DNA from: Parastagonospora avenae f. sp. tritici 18332-5
Taxonomy: Eukaryota > Ascomycota > Dothideomycetes > Pleosporales > Phaeosphaeriaceae
DNA length: 64,000 bases
Assembly (NCBI GenBank): GCA_022559985.1
Contig: JAFJTR010000092.1
Coordinates: 53,535-117,534 of the forward strand
Direction of reading: 5' to 3'
A model generated the notes under the pieces. The model did no database searches. It was given only the letters and a program-made list of their open reading frames with translations, and was not told where the DNA came from. The position numbers and the translations under genes were made by a program. Positions 1 through 12,038 of this stretch are shown piece by piece (the stretch's first letter is position 1; each line of letters opens with the position of its first letter).

Positions 1-2675
1 GGAACCAATCCATGCAGTACACAAATGAGTACGGAAAGACTTGTACGAGTCCTCGAGAGTCTTCTCGTCGCCCTCGACAGGTGGGACATAGGGGGCCAGA
101 GCGCGCTTGACAGTAGCCTCGAACTGGCTGTCAATGTCGGCTTGCGGCAGATCCGGCTCCTCAATGACAGTGTGTTTACCATCTTTGCCCTTTTCAGTCT
201 TCGCTGACGGAAGTGCATCGGCCTTGTCGGAACCCTTTGTACCCCAAGAAACGTCGTGCCAGTTGGAGAACGAGTAGACGTTGAGAATGTTAACATACGA
301 GGACATGATTAACAGGTACTGAGGGAACGAGGTGAACATGTGCCATGGATCCATGTAGAGGAACGAGGCAACGTAGTAAAGACCGAAAGTAGCCGCAAGC
401 GCGATGATGATGATACCCACACCATCGGATTTGAAGAAAGATTCGGCAAATTTCTCTGGTGACTCGGTGTTGAGCTTCTGCGATGTCGGACTTGTAAAGG
501 CCTGGACGACGAGGTAGATGGAGAGGATGACGATGTAGAACTGGATGAGACCGAAGACGCAGAAGGAGACCAGGTACGACCACTTGGAACCCTTGGGTCT
601 GTTACCGAAGGCCAAAATGAACTGTAATCCGAGGAAGGCCAGGTAGACATATTGCAAGACGGTGTTAAAGATGGGTGTGACACTGTTCCCGAACGGCCAA
701 GCTTTCTTGTCTGCAGTGGGAGTACCGACAAGAGACATGATGACGACGGTAGTGAGCCAGAAGGAAGCCAGAGAGAACCAAGCGAGAACGGTTTGACACA
801 TGTTGTAGATCAGCTGGATGTGGAAGAAGAACATGCGGATGAGGTTGTGGCCACTCTTGTACATGCGACCGAAATGGAGCAGCGAGTAGATACCGGCAGC
901 GAAGGAACCGTTCAACCAACGACGACGCTGACCGATGAACTCGGCAGCACCTTCAGGCACATCGGTTTCACCCTTTGAAGCCTTGATGTAGGTAAGATGC
1001 CACTTGGAGCCGGCCTTGGCGACCAACTCGAAACAGAGAATACGATCTTCGGCCAAGAACATGTTCTTCTTGAAAATGTTCATGCCCTCGATACCCTTCT
1101 TTCCAAGGATCTTGGCGAGGGTGTGGTCACCGTGGAAGTACTGCTCGAGAGGACGGCCCATGATGGCGCGGTAGCGGTAGGCGGAGAAAGCACCGGGCAA
1201 CACAGAGACGTAACCAAAGGACGATTCCAGCGGCTTGTCGAGAATGTTACTGATCTTGTACTCGAAGTTCTGGGCGGCGACGAGGGGGTTGAGGAGGTTC
1301 TTCCAGCCCTTACCTAGGAGTTTGTTAGCATTTGTTCCACGAACACAAAACATTTCCGACCTACCCAACATAGCGTGAATTTCACCACAGGCACCTCCAA
1401 GGTCCTTGTCGTTGTAGAAACCCTCCCAGAGCGCGAGCAGCGACTTGGGGCCAGGCTTGGTACCGGCATCGAGCAAGATGCAGACCTCGGGGTTCAGGAT
1501 GCGGCCAATGGCAGTGAAGAGCCATCTGTGGGAGTTGATCTTCTTGCTGTTCTTCTGCTTCAGGCAGAACATCATCTGCACGGGGGGCAGAGTGCTGGCG
1601 CTGTCATCGTGCGGGCGGATGAGCTGCTGGTTGGGGGTGACAGACAGCTGTGTGGTGTACTCGAAGATGTGCGCGACCGTCTCCTTGCCGTCAATGTCCT
1701 TCTTCATGACACCATCCTGGTAGATGCCGACGGTCGCGAGCAGGTCGAGCGTGCCCTTGTCGCAGGGGTCGATGCCGTCGAAAACAAGGCACACAACGAT
1801 CTTCTGCCAAGCCGGACCACCCTTGTTCCAAAACTCGGACTTCTTCAGGTTCACAATGTCGCGGATATTCTGCATGACACCGTGGAGGGTACGCGCGGTC
1901 AGGACCTTGTCTTCATTGTAGTAGGTGATGGCAATGAGCAGCTCGGTGTGGCGGTTGTACATGGCCGGGCGCAGATTGTAGCCATTCTTTAGCGTGAAGT
2001 CGTTGGGGTCGCACGTTGCGGCCGTGTCTAGCAGCTGTCAGGGCGACGCTTGGAACGTCAAAACTGTCACAACTTACATCGCATGTGAGTGAACTCCTCG
2101 CTACCGCTCTCGAGGTCGTTGCGATACTTGGCCTGGATGGCATTTTGGATGGCACTGGGCACAGGGTAGTCGGCACTGAGGACGGAGCCCTGCACAAGCT
2201 TGACCTTGCGGGTCATGCCGCGCTTGAGGCCGCCGGCTGCTGCGACGGCACCGCCGGGCTGCTGTCGCTCCCTCCATGCGGCGGTGGAGCTGGTCTCGCT
2301 CCTCGCATAAGGCGAGGGTGCTCGCTGTGGTGCGCCAAAGTCCGAGGCCGGGTCGTAGCCGCCGGTGGCCGAGTATACGTCGGAGCCCTCGTGGGCCTGT
2401 CCCGGGTACTGCGTTGGCCTGTCGGTGGCATATGTCTCTGACAGGCTGTATGTGGAGTGTGGGCGCTGTTCGGCGGGATGGCCGCCGTAGAAGGGATCTG
2501 GGTGGGCGCCTGTGGGATTCTCGTGGAGCAGCGAGCGGGCGACTTCATCCTCGTCCCGGCGGTCGTACTGCAGCTGCCGTTAGCATTCACTATTCACGCT
2601 CGGGGCGGCGGCGTCGTCATCAGGGGCACGTACGCCGGTGTGTGGCTCGCCGTAGGCCTGGTTGTTGTAGGCCAT
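1..2675 (-). CDS. chsB: Class III chitin synthase (C-terminus beyond the left edge)
   Basis: Polymerises UDP-GlcNAc into chitin at the plasma membrane of growing hyphae. I infer four exons: 2675-2634, 2567-2078, 2027-1365 and 1313 to the edge, with introns of 66, 50 and 51 nt that all keep frame. The first exon codes only 14 residues, and its donor (gtacgt) gives a clean junction to a [13 protein letters not shown] sequence expected near the N-terminus. About 836 residues are visible; class III enzymes are about 900 long, so roughly 60-70 are missing. Motifs include the [10 protein letters not shown] block near residue 488 and the QRRRW signature near 527-531, where the following text reads LNGSFAA. 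The wording [13 protein letters not shown] and the [13 protein letters not shown] stretch favour class III over classes I and II. Several hydrophobic segments follow QRRRW. The low-complexity N-terminal 130 residues are probably cytosolic. The specific symbol is assigned by class resemblance only. Confidence 0.93.
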
Positions 2676-4458
2676 GGTGGGCAGCGGGCTGGGGCTGCAC
2701 TCGGGGCGATGGCGTACAATAGAGCGGTGGGTGGTGTGTCGATGCAAGGAGATGGGATTCAAAAAGAATGGCGCACTTGTGGGGAGCGCTGGGTGATAAG
2801 AGGCTTGAGGATGTCTGAGGCGCACTCTTCAGGGAGTTCAGCTCGGAGGCAGGGCTAGGCTGGATCGGTCCTGGTGCGCTCTGTCGCTGAAACGCAGGAA
2901 TGCTGGTGGTTGGTCGAAGCAACCGGCCGTTTGGGTTTCACAGTGCGGGCGGGCAGTCCTTTATCAAAGAATGTGTACGCCTACTCGTCGTGCTGCAGCG
3001 CGAGAACCGGCGATCGCTCGACTATCGCTTTGATCGTCTACTCAGATGCCCGCTGTTGCTGGCCACACGACCTCTGCCTGCACTCGACTTGTCTCTCCAG
3101 CTGTGGCGTTAGCTGGCGGGCGGTTATTCTTAGAACAGGGCCTTGTCAGCTCCACGCCGCCTGGCTCAGCCTCACCCAACAGTCGCCTCTCCCGTTTGGT
3201 CTAACCGCAATGAACAAATTATAATCCGAGACACTGACCACCTCACCGCTGCTGAATGAGCAGACGTGCAGCCTGCAGCCGTGAGCGCACATTGTTTGCC
3301 AGTGTCCGCCCACGACGCTCGCGTCTCCCACCCTCTCCGCTTTCTTCCCCCATACGGGCGGCCTATGAAAAACTTGGATGCTGCGCGGCCCTTCTCCTCT
3401 TTCGAGCTAGACGTTGCACTGTCTACGTCAGCAATCCTGCTGGGCCAAATGGAGCAACATCCTAGTGACCATCTCGCCTGCGCATGGTAGGTCGGTTTTC
3501 CCGACAAGGTTACATCACCTCGCGTGTCGGCCCATCTCTAATTGAAGGTACATGCACCACTGTGCATCGCTGGCGCTGGCCTTGTCGAGCCCTGCGCATC
3601 GCGGCTTGCATGAAAAAGTCTTTAGTCTTGCCTTTTCAGATATTGCTACCTCGGAAAGGGGTCAGTCGAATGCTTGCAAGCCCTCCTGCAGCAACCGTTC
3701 CTGTCTATCCTTTCTGCTGGTAGCAACGTGTTTGTGCTGGGTACAGCGAAGCGCTGGTCTAACGTTGCCAGGCGGCCATAGCTCGGTCCAAAATTTCCGT
3801 ACGTCGTACGCTGCCGCGGAGGCAGACTATCGACACACGAGCGCGCCGATAATTCTGCTCCCTATCACTGTGCTAGATCCGTCATCGAGCGGCACGGCAC
3901 GTTACTGTCATCTCGGTGCGGAGCTTGAGTACGACGTCCTGTTGACGACGACGGAAAGCGAGCAGGGTGCAATAGGAAGCAGCACATCTAGCCTGAAGCT
4001 ATACACGGGATGTTGTCGTCGCATTCGAAATCTGACAATACCGTGCAGAGCTTCATACCATCTCTTTCTTAGCAAATGCTGTCTGTTTTGTGAACCTGCA
4101 GTAGCTTGTATCATTCTGTTGAATCGAAAGCGGCCTTGGTTCAACAATGCGGGGAGGTGCAGCCCACCATCGCGTGCGCGTTGCACGTCATAGCCTTGAG
4201 ATTTCCTATTGAATGTCAACATTTCGAAAAGCGTAATTGCGATTGCGTTTTCGGTATCTTCATTTCATTTTCTGCCAACCACAAACGTCAGTCGGAATTT
4301 TGTGAACGGAAAGAGTAGTGTATGCCAATTATTACTATCTCGTATTGTGCATGCTGATTGACAGACATCAAGACAAGCACTTTCAAATCTCACCCTCTCA
4401 CGCCCGTGTCACCAATCAAGCATTCTCCAGTCAGCATCAACATCGAAGATCTCACCCC
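2676..4458. other. Divergent intergenic region, chitin synthase / DUF218 gene
   Basis: This 1.8-kb stretch separates two genes that point away from each other, so it should hold both promoters. I see no ORF with family resemblance. The longest ATG-initiated frame (3552-4193, plus strand, 213 codons) has no recognisable domain and no splice support. The length would suit the long regulated promoters usual for cell-wall synthases, but that is inference. Confidence 0.5.
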
Positions 4459-5469
4459 ATGGCCTCAGCCGCCCCAGCCCTACCAAAGTCCAAAACCGGA
4501 TCTTCCGCACCAACAAATCCCACAGCCACCTCAACACCAGACACAACAACATCAGCATCAGGCCACGCAACTTCCGCACACCAGCAAGCTGAAGATGCCC
4601 TCCCCAGCGCCACCAACCCAGACTTCAAGCACCCAGACCACGTGATCCCCCGCCGCAACTACAGCGGCTTCACCGACCTAATCATCGTCTGCTGCCACGC
4701 CATCTACCTGCCCGACGCGTCCGACGCCGACTTCCCGCTGAAAAGCCCGCACGACGAACGCAACTGGCTGCTCGCGGCCTTCCAGAAATCTAACCCAGTG
4801 ACGGGGAAACCAGGCGAGCAGTCGACATTCGTAGCACACGCGCAAGCAGGACTGGATGCGTTATCCATACACCCCGATAATGTGGATCTCGAGAAGGAGC
4901 TCTTGGTGTTTAGTGGCGGAAGCACGAAAAAGGGGACGCATATGAGTGAAGCGAGATCATACTACCATGCGCTGCTCGCATCGGAACTCCAGCAGAATCG
5001 CTTGGGCGGCGGGAAAACGCACGCTTTGTTTTCAAAGGGAAGGATATTACTCGAAGAATACGCCACCGACTCGTTGCAGAATTTGCTGTTCAGTTTACTC
5101 CTGTTTCGGCGGGTGACGGGGGGGTATCCGAGGCAGATCAGGGTTGTTACGCATGCGTTTAAGGCGCGGAGGTTTTTGGAATTGCATGCGACGGCGATTA
5201 GGTGGCCGGAGAATAGGGTGAATGTGCAGGGGATCGATCCGGTGATGGGGAGCGGGGAGCTGGATGAGACGTTGGAAGGCGAGGAGAAGAGTGGGTATGT
5301 GCTGTGGGATGAAGATCCGCTTGGGGCGGGAGAGAAGTTGAGTGGGAAGAGGAAGCAGAGGGGGTGGGATGAAGGTGTTGTGGATGAGTTGGTGGAGGGA
5401 TTGGAGGAGGGAGTTAGGGATTTGATGGTGGGGAGAATACCGGAGAAGGTGCCTTGGGAGACTACATGA
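4459..5469 (+). CDS. DUF218 / YdcF-like domain protein
   Basis: A single-exon protein of 336 residues. The start at 4459 is the second in-frame ATG; the one at 4318 would add 47 residues that look untranslated. After a Ser/Thr/Pro/Ala-rich leader of about 70 residues comes a fold with a hydrophobic strand (LIIVCCHAIYL), a block ending LLVFSGGSTKKG near residues 150-165, then ARSYYHALLA, and later IRVVTHAFKARRF followed by HATAIRWP. This strand, GGxT loop, helix and THxFKxxRF order is what fungal DUF218 (YdcF-related) proteins show. The family has a Rossmann-like fold and its biochemical role is unsettled. The 3' third is rich in TGG/GGG codons and encodes a Glu/Gly-rich tail. No signal peptide or membrane segment is evident. 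Confidence 0.75.
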   Translation: MASAAPALPKSKTGSSAPTNPTATSTPDTTTSASGHATSAHQQAEDALPSATNPDFKHPDHVIPRRNYSGFTDLIIVCCHAIYLPDASDADFPLKSPHDERNWLLAAFQKSNPVTGKPGEQSTFVAHAQAGLDALSIHPDNVDLEKELLVFSGGSTKKGTHMSEARSYYHALLASELQQNRLGGGKTHALFSKGRILLEEYATDSLQNLLFSLLLFRRVTGGYPRQIRVVTHAFKARRFLELHATAIRWPENRVNVQGIDPVMGSGELDETLEGEEKSGYVLWDEDPLGAGEKLSGKRKQRGWDEGVVDELVEGLEEGVRDLMVGRIPEKVPWETT

Positions 5470-5576
5470 AAAATCGTGTTGGTAGTCTCAGAAAGATATT
5501 GATACCTGATACGGTCGTACCACATCTATTGCACCCAACCGAGTGTTTGCACGTGCACAGAACCCCAATACCATTT

Positions 5577-5609
5577 CCCCTCTCCCTCTCCCTCTCCCTC
5601 TCCCTCCCC
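5577..5609. repeat. CCCTCT hexamer microsatellite
   Basis: About five copies of a C/T-only hexamer lie immediately downstream of the ATG12 stop codon and in the 3' region shared with the convergent DUF218 gene. It is a simple repeat with no coding role. Confidence 0.85.
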
Positions 5610-5610
5610 A

Positions 5611-6206
5611 TCAACCAAAAGCCGGCGCCATAGCATACCCTACAACCAACTCCTCCCCCTGTTTAAAGCACTATACCACACATCAGCCCCCATTCTCTCC
5701 TCAACCCCCCCTCTCCTGACCAAAAACACCAAAAAAAAATTCCCACTCACCGACCAAAGCCCCCCCACCCCCTCATCCAGCCCCGGCGCAAACACACTCC
5801 CCACATAGCAAAACACACTCTCATGCTCTCTGACGCCCAGTCTCTTCCTCAGAAACCGCACAATCGTGTCGAAGCGCTGGTTCGTGCTGAGTTTGAAGAC
5901 GCGCTGGGTGAGCGCCGGCGCGGAGCCGATGGGCTGCAGGCGGACTGTTACTGCGTGGGCTTTTTTAGTAGAGGGAAGGCATATAGGGGGATATGAAGAT
6001 CAAGGCTGATTTTGGGAGCGGAGGGATGGTTGGGGTGTGTGAGTACGGTAAGATGACATACTTTTCTGCACATTCAGACTTCCTGCTGTTTCGAGTGCTT
6101 TGGATGCATCACGCGGGAGGTTGGTCAGGACGACGGATGCGGCCATGGTGAGGGGCGCTTCTGTGGTGTCGTCGTCCTCTGGTATCCTTTCTTCTTGGGC
6201 GGACAT
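5611..6206 (-). CDS. atg12: Ubiquitin-like autophagy protein ATG12
   Basis: ATG12 is conjugated through its C-terminal glycine to ATG5; the conjugate acts with ATG16 as the E3-like factor for ATG8 lipidation on the phagophore. I infer three exons: 6206-6062, 5950-5751 and 5670-5611, giving 134 residues with introns of 111 and 80 nt. The spliced product reads [13 protein letters not shown], then [22 protein letters not shown], then [17 protein letters not shown] and ends [19 protein letters not shown], the family's diagnostic order with the required terminal Gly. Without splicing the frame is broken at both junctions, which explains why the pieces look like unrelated short ORFs. The acidic N-terminal extension is only about 25 residues. 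The last intron contains long T and G runs. Confidence 0.93.
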
Positions 6207-6967
6207 GTTGTGTAGGGAACGGGGACTCGAGGCTGTAAACCAGATCGATGTGGCGGGGCAAGCAAGGCTGAACTCGAAAGATTAGAAGCTGAGAAAGAAA
6301 ATGCAGATGGGAAGGCAAAGTTTGAGTTTGGCAGATGGAGTGTAAGAGAGAAAGAGGAAGTAGCCTGTGTCAACGCCCGCCTGGCCAATCAAAACCCCGC
6401 TGCTCCAACCACGTCACTTTTGCAATCGCATTTGCTTGCTCGTGTTAATATCGACTGTCGCATTGATATTTTATTAAGATATCTGATACGATAGTGATAT
6501 ATGCTATCGATCTTCTTCGTCTTCTTCTTCTTCAACCAGTCCACTGCCACGTCTTCTGAGGATATCCTTCAAACCTCCATGTACTTCAACCCTTAGTTTT
6601 TTTCCAACACACGAGCCAGCCCGCTTGCTGTTGCAAACAGTTACTGACCAAAACAAGACCGCAACGGCCATACTACCGCAATAGATATATACAATGACAC
6701 ATGCATCGTTCATCAACCTCCCCTTCCCAAATCGGGAATCGTACCGCCACCACGGGTATTGTACCCAGCTATGCCGCCAAAAAGAAAAAGAAGATGCGCC
6801 TCGGAAATGCTGTAGAGCCCAGAATGCTGGTATAATGGGTATTCGCTCGCAGAGTAAATGCACCGAAGTGCTCGGATGAATTGAACGTGGGATTAAGAAA
6901 AAGGTGTTTCGTGTGTATTAGGTCATGCATCAATGCCGTTAGGAATGCAGCGTGTTCGTAGTGAAGC
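6207..6967. other. Intergenic: 3' end of DBF4, 5' region of ATG12
   Basis: Both flanking genes run on the minus strand, so this holds the DBF4 3' UTR and the ATG12 promoter. An AT-rich patch near 6440-6500 has ATATTTTATTAAGATAT-like sequence. The 119-codon minus-strand frame at 6504-6863 starts with GTG and has no recognisable domain, so I do not call it. Confidence 0.45.
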
Positions 6968-8887
6968 TTAATGACGGTCGAGCTGAGCAAGGAGCTGGTC
7001 GAGCTCGACCCAATTTTCAGTAGTCATGGCGAATTTGCGATGTTTGCGTGAGACAACGTGCTGCAAGATGTGTTAGCTGGGAAAATGAAAAGCATCATAG
7101 TCAAACATACCTCGTCAAAGTCATTGAACTTCTCCCTGCAGTTCTCGCAGTAGCCAGGCTTGAGCTCCTTCTCGACCGTCTTACGTCTACGCAAAGCCGC
7201 CACCTTGCGAGCTTGTTTCTCTGCGTCCTCGTCTTCCTGTCCAAGGCCAAGGGTCTCTTGTGCCTTGCGCTTAGCTGCGCGCATCAGTGGCACGTGCTCT
7301 TGGTTGAGCATGGCTCGGACGTCGTTCATAGCTGACGAGTGACCGCTGTTCGTATTGGCAGAAGGGACACTATTCTTCTCAAGGACCTTTCGCTTTAAGG
7401 CGTTCACTTCTTTACTGTTTCCAGCCCGTGGCGCTGCAGCTGTCGAGGAGATCATCTGGGATTGGATGGCCGAGGTGATGTTCGAAGCCTGGAGACCGGA
7501 CGCGATAGGTTCGCCAGCAATAAAACGCGGCATCGCTCGAATGTTCGCTTGAGCACTGCCGAACATGGGAGGTACGCCATCGGTGCTGGCACGCTTGGTG
7601 GGAACGCCCTTGGGAGGGTCCAACGGTTTCGCATCTTCATCCTCCGGTTTGACGAAGGCAGCAGGTGCGCTGGGTCGCCTTGCAAGGTTGTTGTTCTCGC
7701 CCAAAGCGAGCTTGCCTTCCATTGCGGACGCAGCCCGCGTGCGTGGTGCTGCCGCAGCTGCGGCCCTCTGCTGACGGCGAGCCTCCTCTTCCTGCTGTTG
7801 CCGGCGACCAAAGTGGGGATCATCGACGAATGGACATTTTCCGTTGCCCGAAGCACGGAACTGCGGCCACTTACCCTTCTCTTTCTCCACCTTTTGGTAC
7901 TCGCGGATCATTACAGGTCGCGTGGACTCGTCCATATCGTGCACGTAGACGTAGTATCCTCGCAGCGGAAGAAGCTCCTGCGAGGCAACGGTGTAGTCGC
8001 GGTCCAGCTTCTCGTTCTGCAGTAGTCTCTGGAGGTCGGTGGGGCGTCCCTTTTGCTGGGCGGCGGCTGCACCATGACGCGTCTGGACGCTGGCTGGGTC
8101 CTCACCTGTCTCCCTGTTGAACATGGTCTCGATCATGCGTTGCAGTTTGTCCACGGACCAGATCTTCATGCCCAGCTCTTTCGCCTTGTACAGCACGGCA
8201 TCTCCACGGGAGCTCGACTTCTGCAGCGCGGCATCGAAGGCAGACCGCTTGTTCTCGAGCTGGCTGGGGTTGACGGTACCTTTGGCGTTGGACGAGGAGC
8301 TGGAGTCGATGTCGGCGGGAATGGGACGCGTCGTGACGACATGGGTGGCTTCCTTGGAGAAGAAGGTGATCTCGCGCTGTGGTGTGTTAGACGTGTGCCA
8401 CGGTACGAGGAGCAACTCGACATACTGAACCCAAAATCTGAGCCCTGCTCATGATCTTGTCCTTCTGGGTGGCCGACACGCTGTCGAAGTAGAAGACGAA
8501 CTGGGGGAACAGGCGCTTGTAGTGCTTCTGCCACTGGCGGATTGTGTCGAGGTCATTCTGGGTGCGCTGGGCCTGCTTGGGGGCAGACTTGGTCTCGCGT
8601 GCGGCCTCGAGCTTCTTCGTCAGGGCCGTCTGAGGGGCACCGGTGCGGCGGACAAGCCCGTGGCGACGTGCCTCTGCATCGTCGACCTCGATGATCTGCT
8701 TCTTCTGCGCGGGCTGGCCGTAGAAGACGTCGCGCTGCTCGCTCGCGTGGGACCGTTGGCGCTTTCCTCCCACGGCAGTCGCGCGCAGAGGGGAGTTGGT
8801 GGCATTGCCCAGGTTAGCCAGCGGCATGCGGCGGTTCGACATGGCGCCAGAGACGTGGGGAGAGGGTGGGATAGCTAATGCGGACAT
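6968..8887 (-). CDS. dbf4: DBF4-type regulatory subunit of Cdc7 kinase
   Basis: The partner that activates Cdc7 kinase for phosphorylation of the MCM helicase at replication origins (called nimO in Aspergillus and Dfp1/Him1 in fission yeast). Exons are 8887-8426, 8376-7111 and 7060-6968, with introns of 49 and 50 nt, giving 606 residues. A BRCT-like motif-N region lies around residues 115-220 (HYKRLFPQFVFYFDSV, then ITFFSKEATHVVTTRP). Motif M follows (GYYVYVHDMDESTRPVMIREY, then KWPQFRASGNGKCPF). The C-terminal DBF zinc finger has Cys564 and Cys567 before the last intron, and His577 and His583 after it in HVVSRKHRKF; splicing is needed to complete the finger, which supports the exon call. The central part is low-complexity, with an Arg/Gln/Ala-rich segment. 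Confidence 0.92.
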
Positions 8888-9641
8888 GCGTAGAGGCCAG
8901 CAGCAGTCGATGGGTCTGGTGGTTGGTGGGATGGTTGACGCTGGGAGGGGCCGCGCGACGCGACTGAGGAGGCAGGTCGAGGAGGCGTCACGTTCATGCA
9001 GCAGCCATAATGCGAGTCCAAGGCTTCGTTAGTCAAGAGAAGAGGCACAAAGAGACAATTGAGCGAGGGCGAGGGCGAGGGCAAGGGCGAGCACGTGAAG
9101 GCACAGTGTCTGTGTTGTCGGGCTGGGGAGAGAGAGTTGTTTTGTGTGGCTGGCAGTCGCGCGAACCGGAGCTTGCATGCCTAGCGTGCTTTCTTAACCA
9201 GGGCAACCAGACCAGCCCTGCACATATCAACAAACGCCACGGCACGACCACCTGCATTCTGTTGTGCTTTGGCTGCTTCGGGGTGCTTGCTTATTGTTAT
9301 GCTTTTCCTCCGGCCCCACAGACGTTCACTCGCAGCATGCCATGCACACATGTCGAGCAGCTGCACGTCATTCTTCGAACTTTCTGTTGTTGATCACACG
9401 TCGTACCCCACACCTGCATCTTGCAAGGTAGGTATCGCGGTACATATGCTGCATACACAACAAGAGGAAACCATTTTCCTACCATCCTCAGGGCCCACTC
9501 GTTGTTGGATTGTTGTCATTTCGAGCAGGAGTAGAGAGATAGTCCGCATTCTAAAATTCATCCTTCCCGCAGCCAGACGTGTGTGAAGACTGAATAGAGC
9601 AGCAAGCGCCATAACTTCCCCTTGTAGCCCTCAAGCGATGC
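8888..9641. other. DBF4 5' region with GAGGGC repeats
   Basis: Contains the DBF4 promoter and the 3' UTR of the next minus-strand gene. A purine-rich run of about five GAGGGC-like hexamers lies at 9061-9092. No other coding signal is visible. Confidence 0.5.
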
Positions 9642-12038
9642 TCAAGTAACTTTGACTCCAGCCGGCAGCAAAGCCTCCTTCGCTGGACCTTCCAGCACCC
9701 TCTTCGCCTCCTTGAGGTACTTATTCAACTCTATCCCACGCTCCGTCGCCCTGACCACATCGTCTTCCAACGCAGGACAGATCTGGTCGACATGATGATG
9801 TATCCTGAAGAAGACATCGTCGCATCCTTTCCGCAGTTGCAGTTCCGCCTCTACAAGCATCTTGTTGGCCTCCACCTTGATGTAATTCTCGATGGCCATG
9901 TACGGGCCCGACGCCTTGTCCGTCACAGCCTTCTTGGACGCAGTACGTCGACTGTTGTGGATACCCGCCTTGTCAGAACTCGGAGAATGCTCGTCCATGA
10001 CCGATATGTAGATCTCATCCATTCTGATGCAAAACGGATTCTGTCTTGCTTCGTGTGAGAAGGACTCGTGGCTGAGGTTGCTTGGTCTTGTTAGCTAGTT
10101 ACAACCATATATTCATCCTGACTCTCTTACAATATGTCGTCCTGTAACTTGGACACTACAGCCTGAACGTGCGATTCCATCACCTTGTCCAGCAGCTGCA
10201 TACTGCCAAAGAACTCATTGTACTTGGCGTGTGTTTGGTCCAGATTCAGCCTCAATTCGCGCTCCAGATTGTCAATTTTTTCATGCAGGGCCTGGATCAG
10301 GTCTGCCTCGAGCGAACTACAGCCTTCGTCGTGGATCGCGTCTATTAGCGTCTCAAGACCCTCTGTTGCGTACTCTAGCAGAGCTGCATTCCAGTCTTCG
10401 GGTCCTTTGGTTGGTCGCTTGTGCTTTCCATGGTGTCGGAGGAAAGCCCAGTAGCTGGCGGCATTGTAGTTTCCCCACTTATCGCACGCCTTCTGGGCCC
10501 TGAGATTCCATTCGTCGATAGATTGCTTGAACTGCTCGAGTATTGGCGCGAACAACTTGGAAACCCCCTGAAGTTGTTTACGGCACAGTTCGGAAACATC
10601 CTCCTGTGCGGTCTTGACAAGTTTGATCAACTTTCCTCGTTTGTACATGGGCTTGAAATTCGTGCAGGCAAGCGTCATCTCCTTCAAGAGAAGCTGGACG
10701 AGTCTGTAATAGTTATCCATACTCTTGTCCTGACCTCGTTTCTTGACCATGGTAACCACGTGCTGCCTAAGTGCAACGATTTCTGTCGATTCGGCCGTAA
10801 AGTCTGGAGGATCCATGAGGGTGCGGTTTTCTTTGTCGCGCACGAGCTCCATATACTGTGTTGTGCTCACACAGAAAACCGGCAGAGGGTCTTTGAGACC
10901 GGTTCGCTCCCGGAACCATTTGCGTAGAACTACTTTGACCTGTCGATTGCGTGCTTCGATGAGGCACTGCCTTCTCCTAGTCGCATGTCAGCACTGGCCC
11001 ATGATGCAGACCGGATGTCCACATGTCGTATATGCGTCCTAGATGACCCTAGTCAGCGAATCACTTTGACGGTCAGTCCGTTCTGACAACTCACTCGTAT
11101 TGTTCCTTCTCATCACCAAGATCGCGGCGCAGGGCTTGGTTCCTGACTAGGTCGCTTGACTCTGCATCGTCCATGTATTCTTTGTTCTCTGACAACATGC
11201 ATTTCCAGTAGTCTTTCCAGTAGGTTTTGATGTGTTCCTCAGACTCCTTGGATGAGACAGTTCGAACCTCGAAACCATAAGATGCATTCTGGTCACCTAG
11301 AGGAACGAACTCGACGGGCACATATGTGCCGACACTTCCAGAACTCTGTAGAAATTTTAGAAAAGATAAACGTTATCGCAAGTGTTTCTTACTGTGTGAG
11401 CCAATTCGTCGACGTTCAGCAGTGCGTTGATCAGCGAAGTCCTGCCTTTGCCAGCAGGTCCTCGGATCCCAATAGTCACTGGCGGACTGTATGACGGAAC
11501 TACAAGGTTCTCAACCCGATTCTTCACATACGCCAGTTCAGCGCTGGGCTTCTTCATCTCCAAATTATGTATAGCGTTGAGAATGAACTGGATAACTTTC
11601 TGAGTGATTAAATCTTCGGCCTCGGCGAATGCCGGATGGAAGAAGGGGACCTTGCCCACTGGGCGACTTTCTTGGCTTGCATCGTATGATGGAATCTCTT
11701 CCCATACTTCTCCGCTGTTGATCTTCTCATCCAAATGTTCGATATAAGAAGGCAGGTCAAGGGAAGTGTGGAGTGCTGGACGCTATCAGCAAGACCAGTG
11801 CACTAATGGGAATCATCTCACATTTTCGCTTCCTTAATGCCGAACGTGGTTTTTCCTCACTACTGAAGCTCGGGGTAATGAACTCTGAGTCCATTTTATG
11901 GAGCTCCGGTAGGATGACGTGCGTCGTGGCTACTGATGAAGCCTCGCTCGAGGGGACCAAGGGTACAGGCTCGACCAAGTAGTCAGCGGTGTCCTCTTTA
12001 GCCGGTGCAGAAGAGTCACTCCGCTTGATGGGAAGCAT
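9642..12038 (-). CDS. SLIP-GC/dynamin-like P-loop protein with degenerate GTPase motifs
   Basis: Five exons (12038-11822, 11775-11393, 11345-11095, 10976-10131, 10080-9642) encode 711 residues; introns are 46, 47, 118 and 50 nt and every junction keeps frame. A P-loop-like segment spans residues 175-195 (IGIRGPAGKGRTSLINALL) and is followed by SSGSVGTYVPVEF, which aligns with the switch-I region of large nuclear-GTPase-like (SLIP-GC) fungal proteins. The conserved downstream half is also present: RRQCLIEARNRQ, a PVFCVSTTQYMEL strand, and a long helical stalk to the C-terminus. In the usual Gx4GK(S/T) motif the lysine is arginine here, and I find no DxxG (G3) or N/TKxD (G4) between switch I and the stalk. 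It may be a pseudo-GTPase, or a gene that lost an internal piece. Function is unknown. Confidence 0.8.

Noticed and set aside
1375..1992. 205-codon plus-strand frame
   Set aside because: Lies antisense within the chitin synthase exons; composition follows from the codon bias of the real gene.
3552..4193. 213-codon plus-strand frame starting with ATG
   Set aside because: No recognisable domain, no splice or promoter support, Cys/Ser-rich random-looking composition.
10977..11094. A short extra exon inside the 118-nt intron of the P-loop gene
   Set aside because: It would require a 35-nt intron with a weak donor; a single 118-nt intron gives a clean junction (QYE to RRQ).
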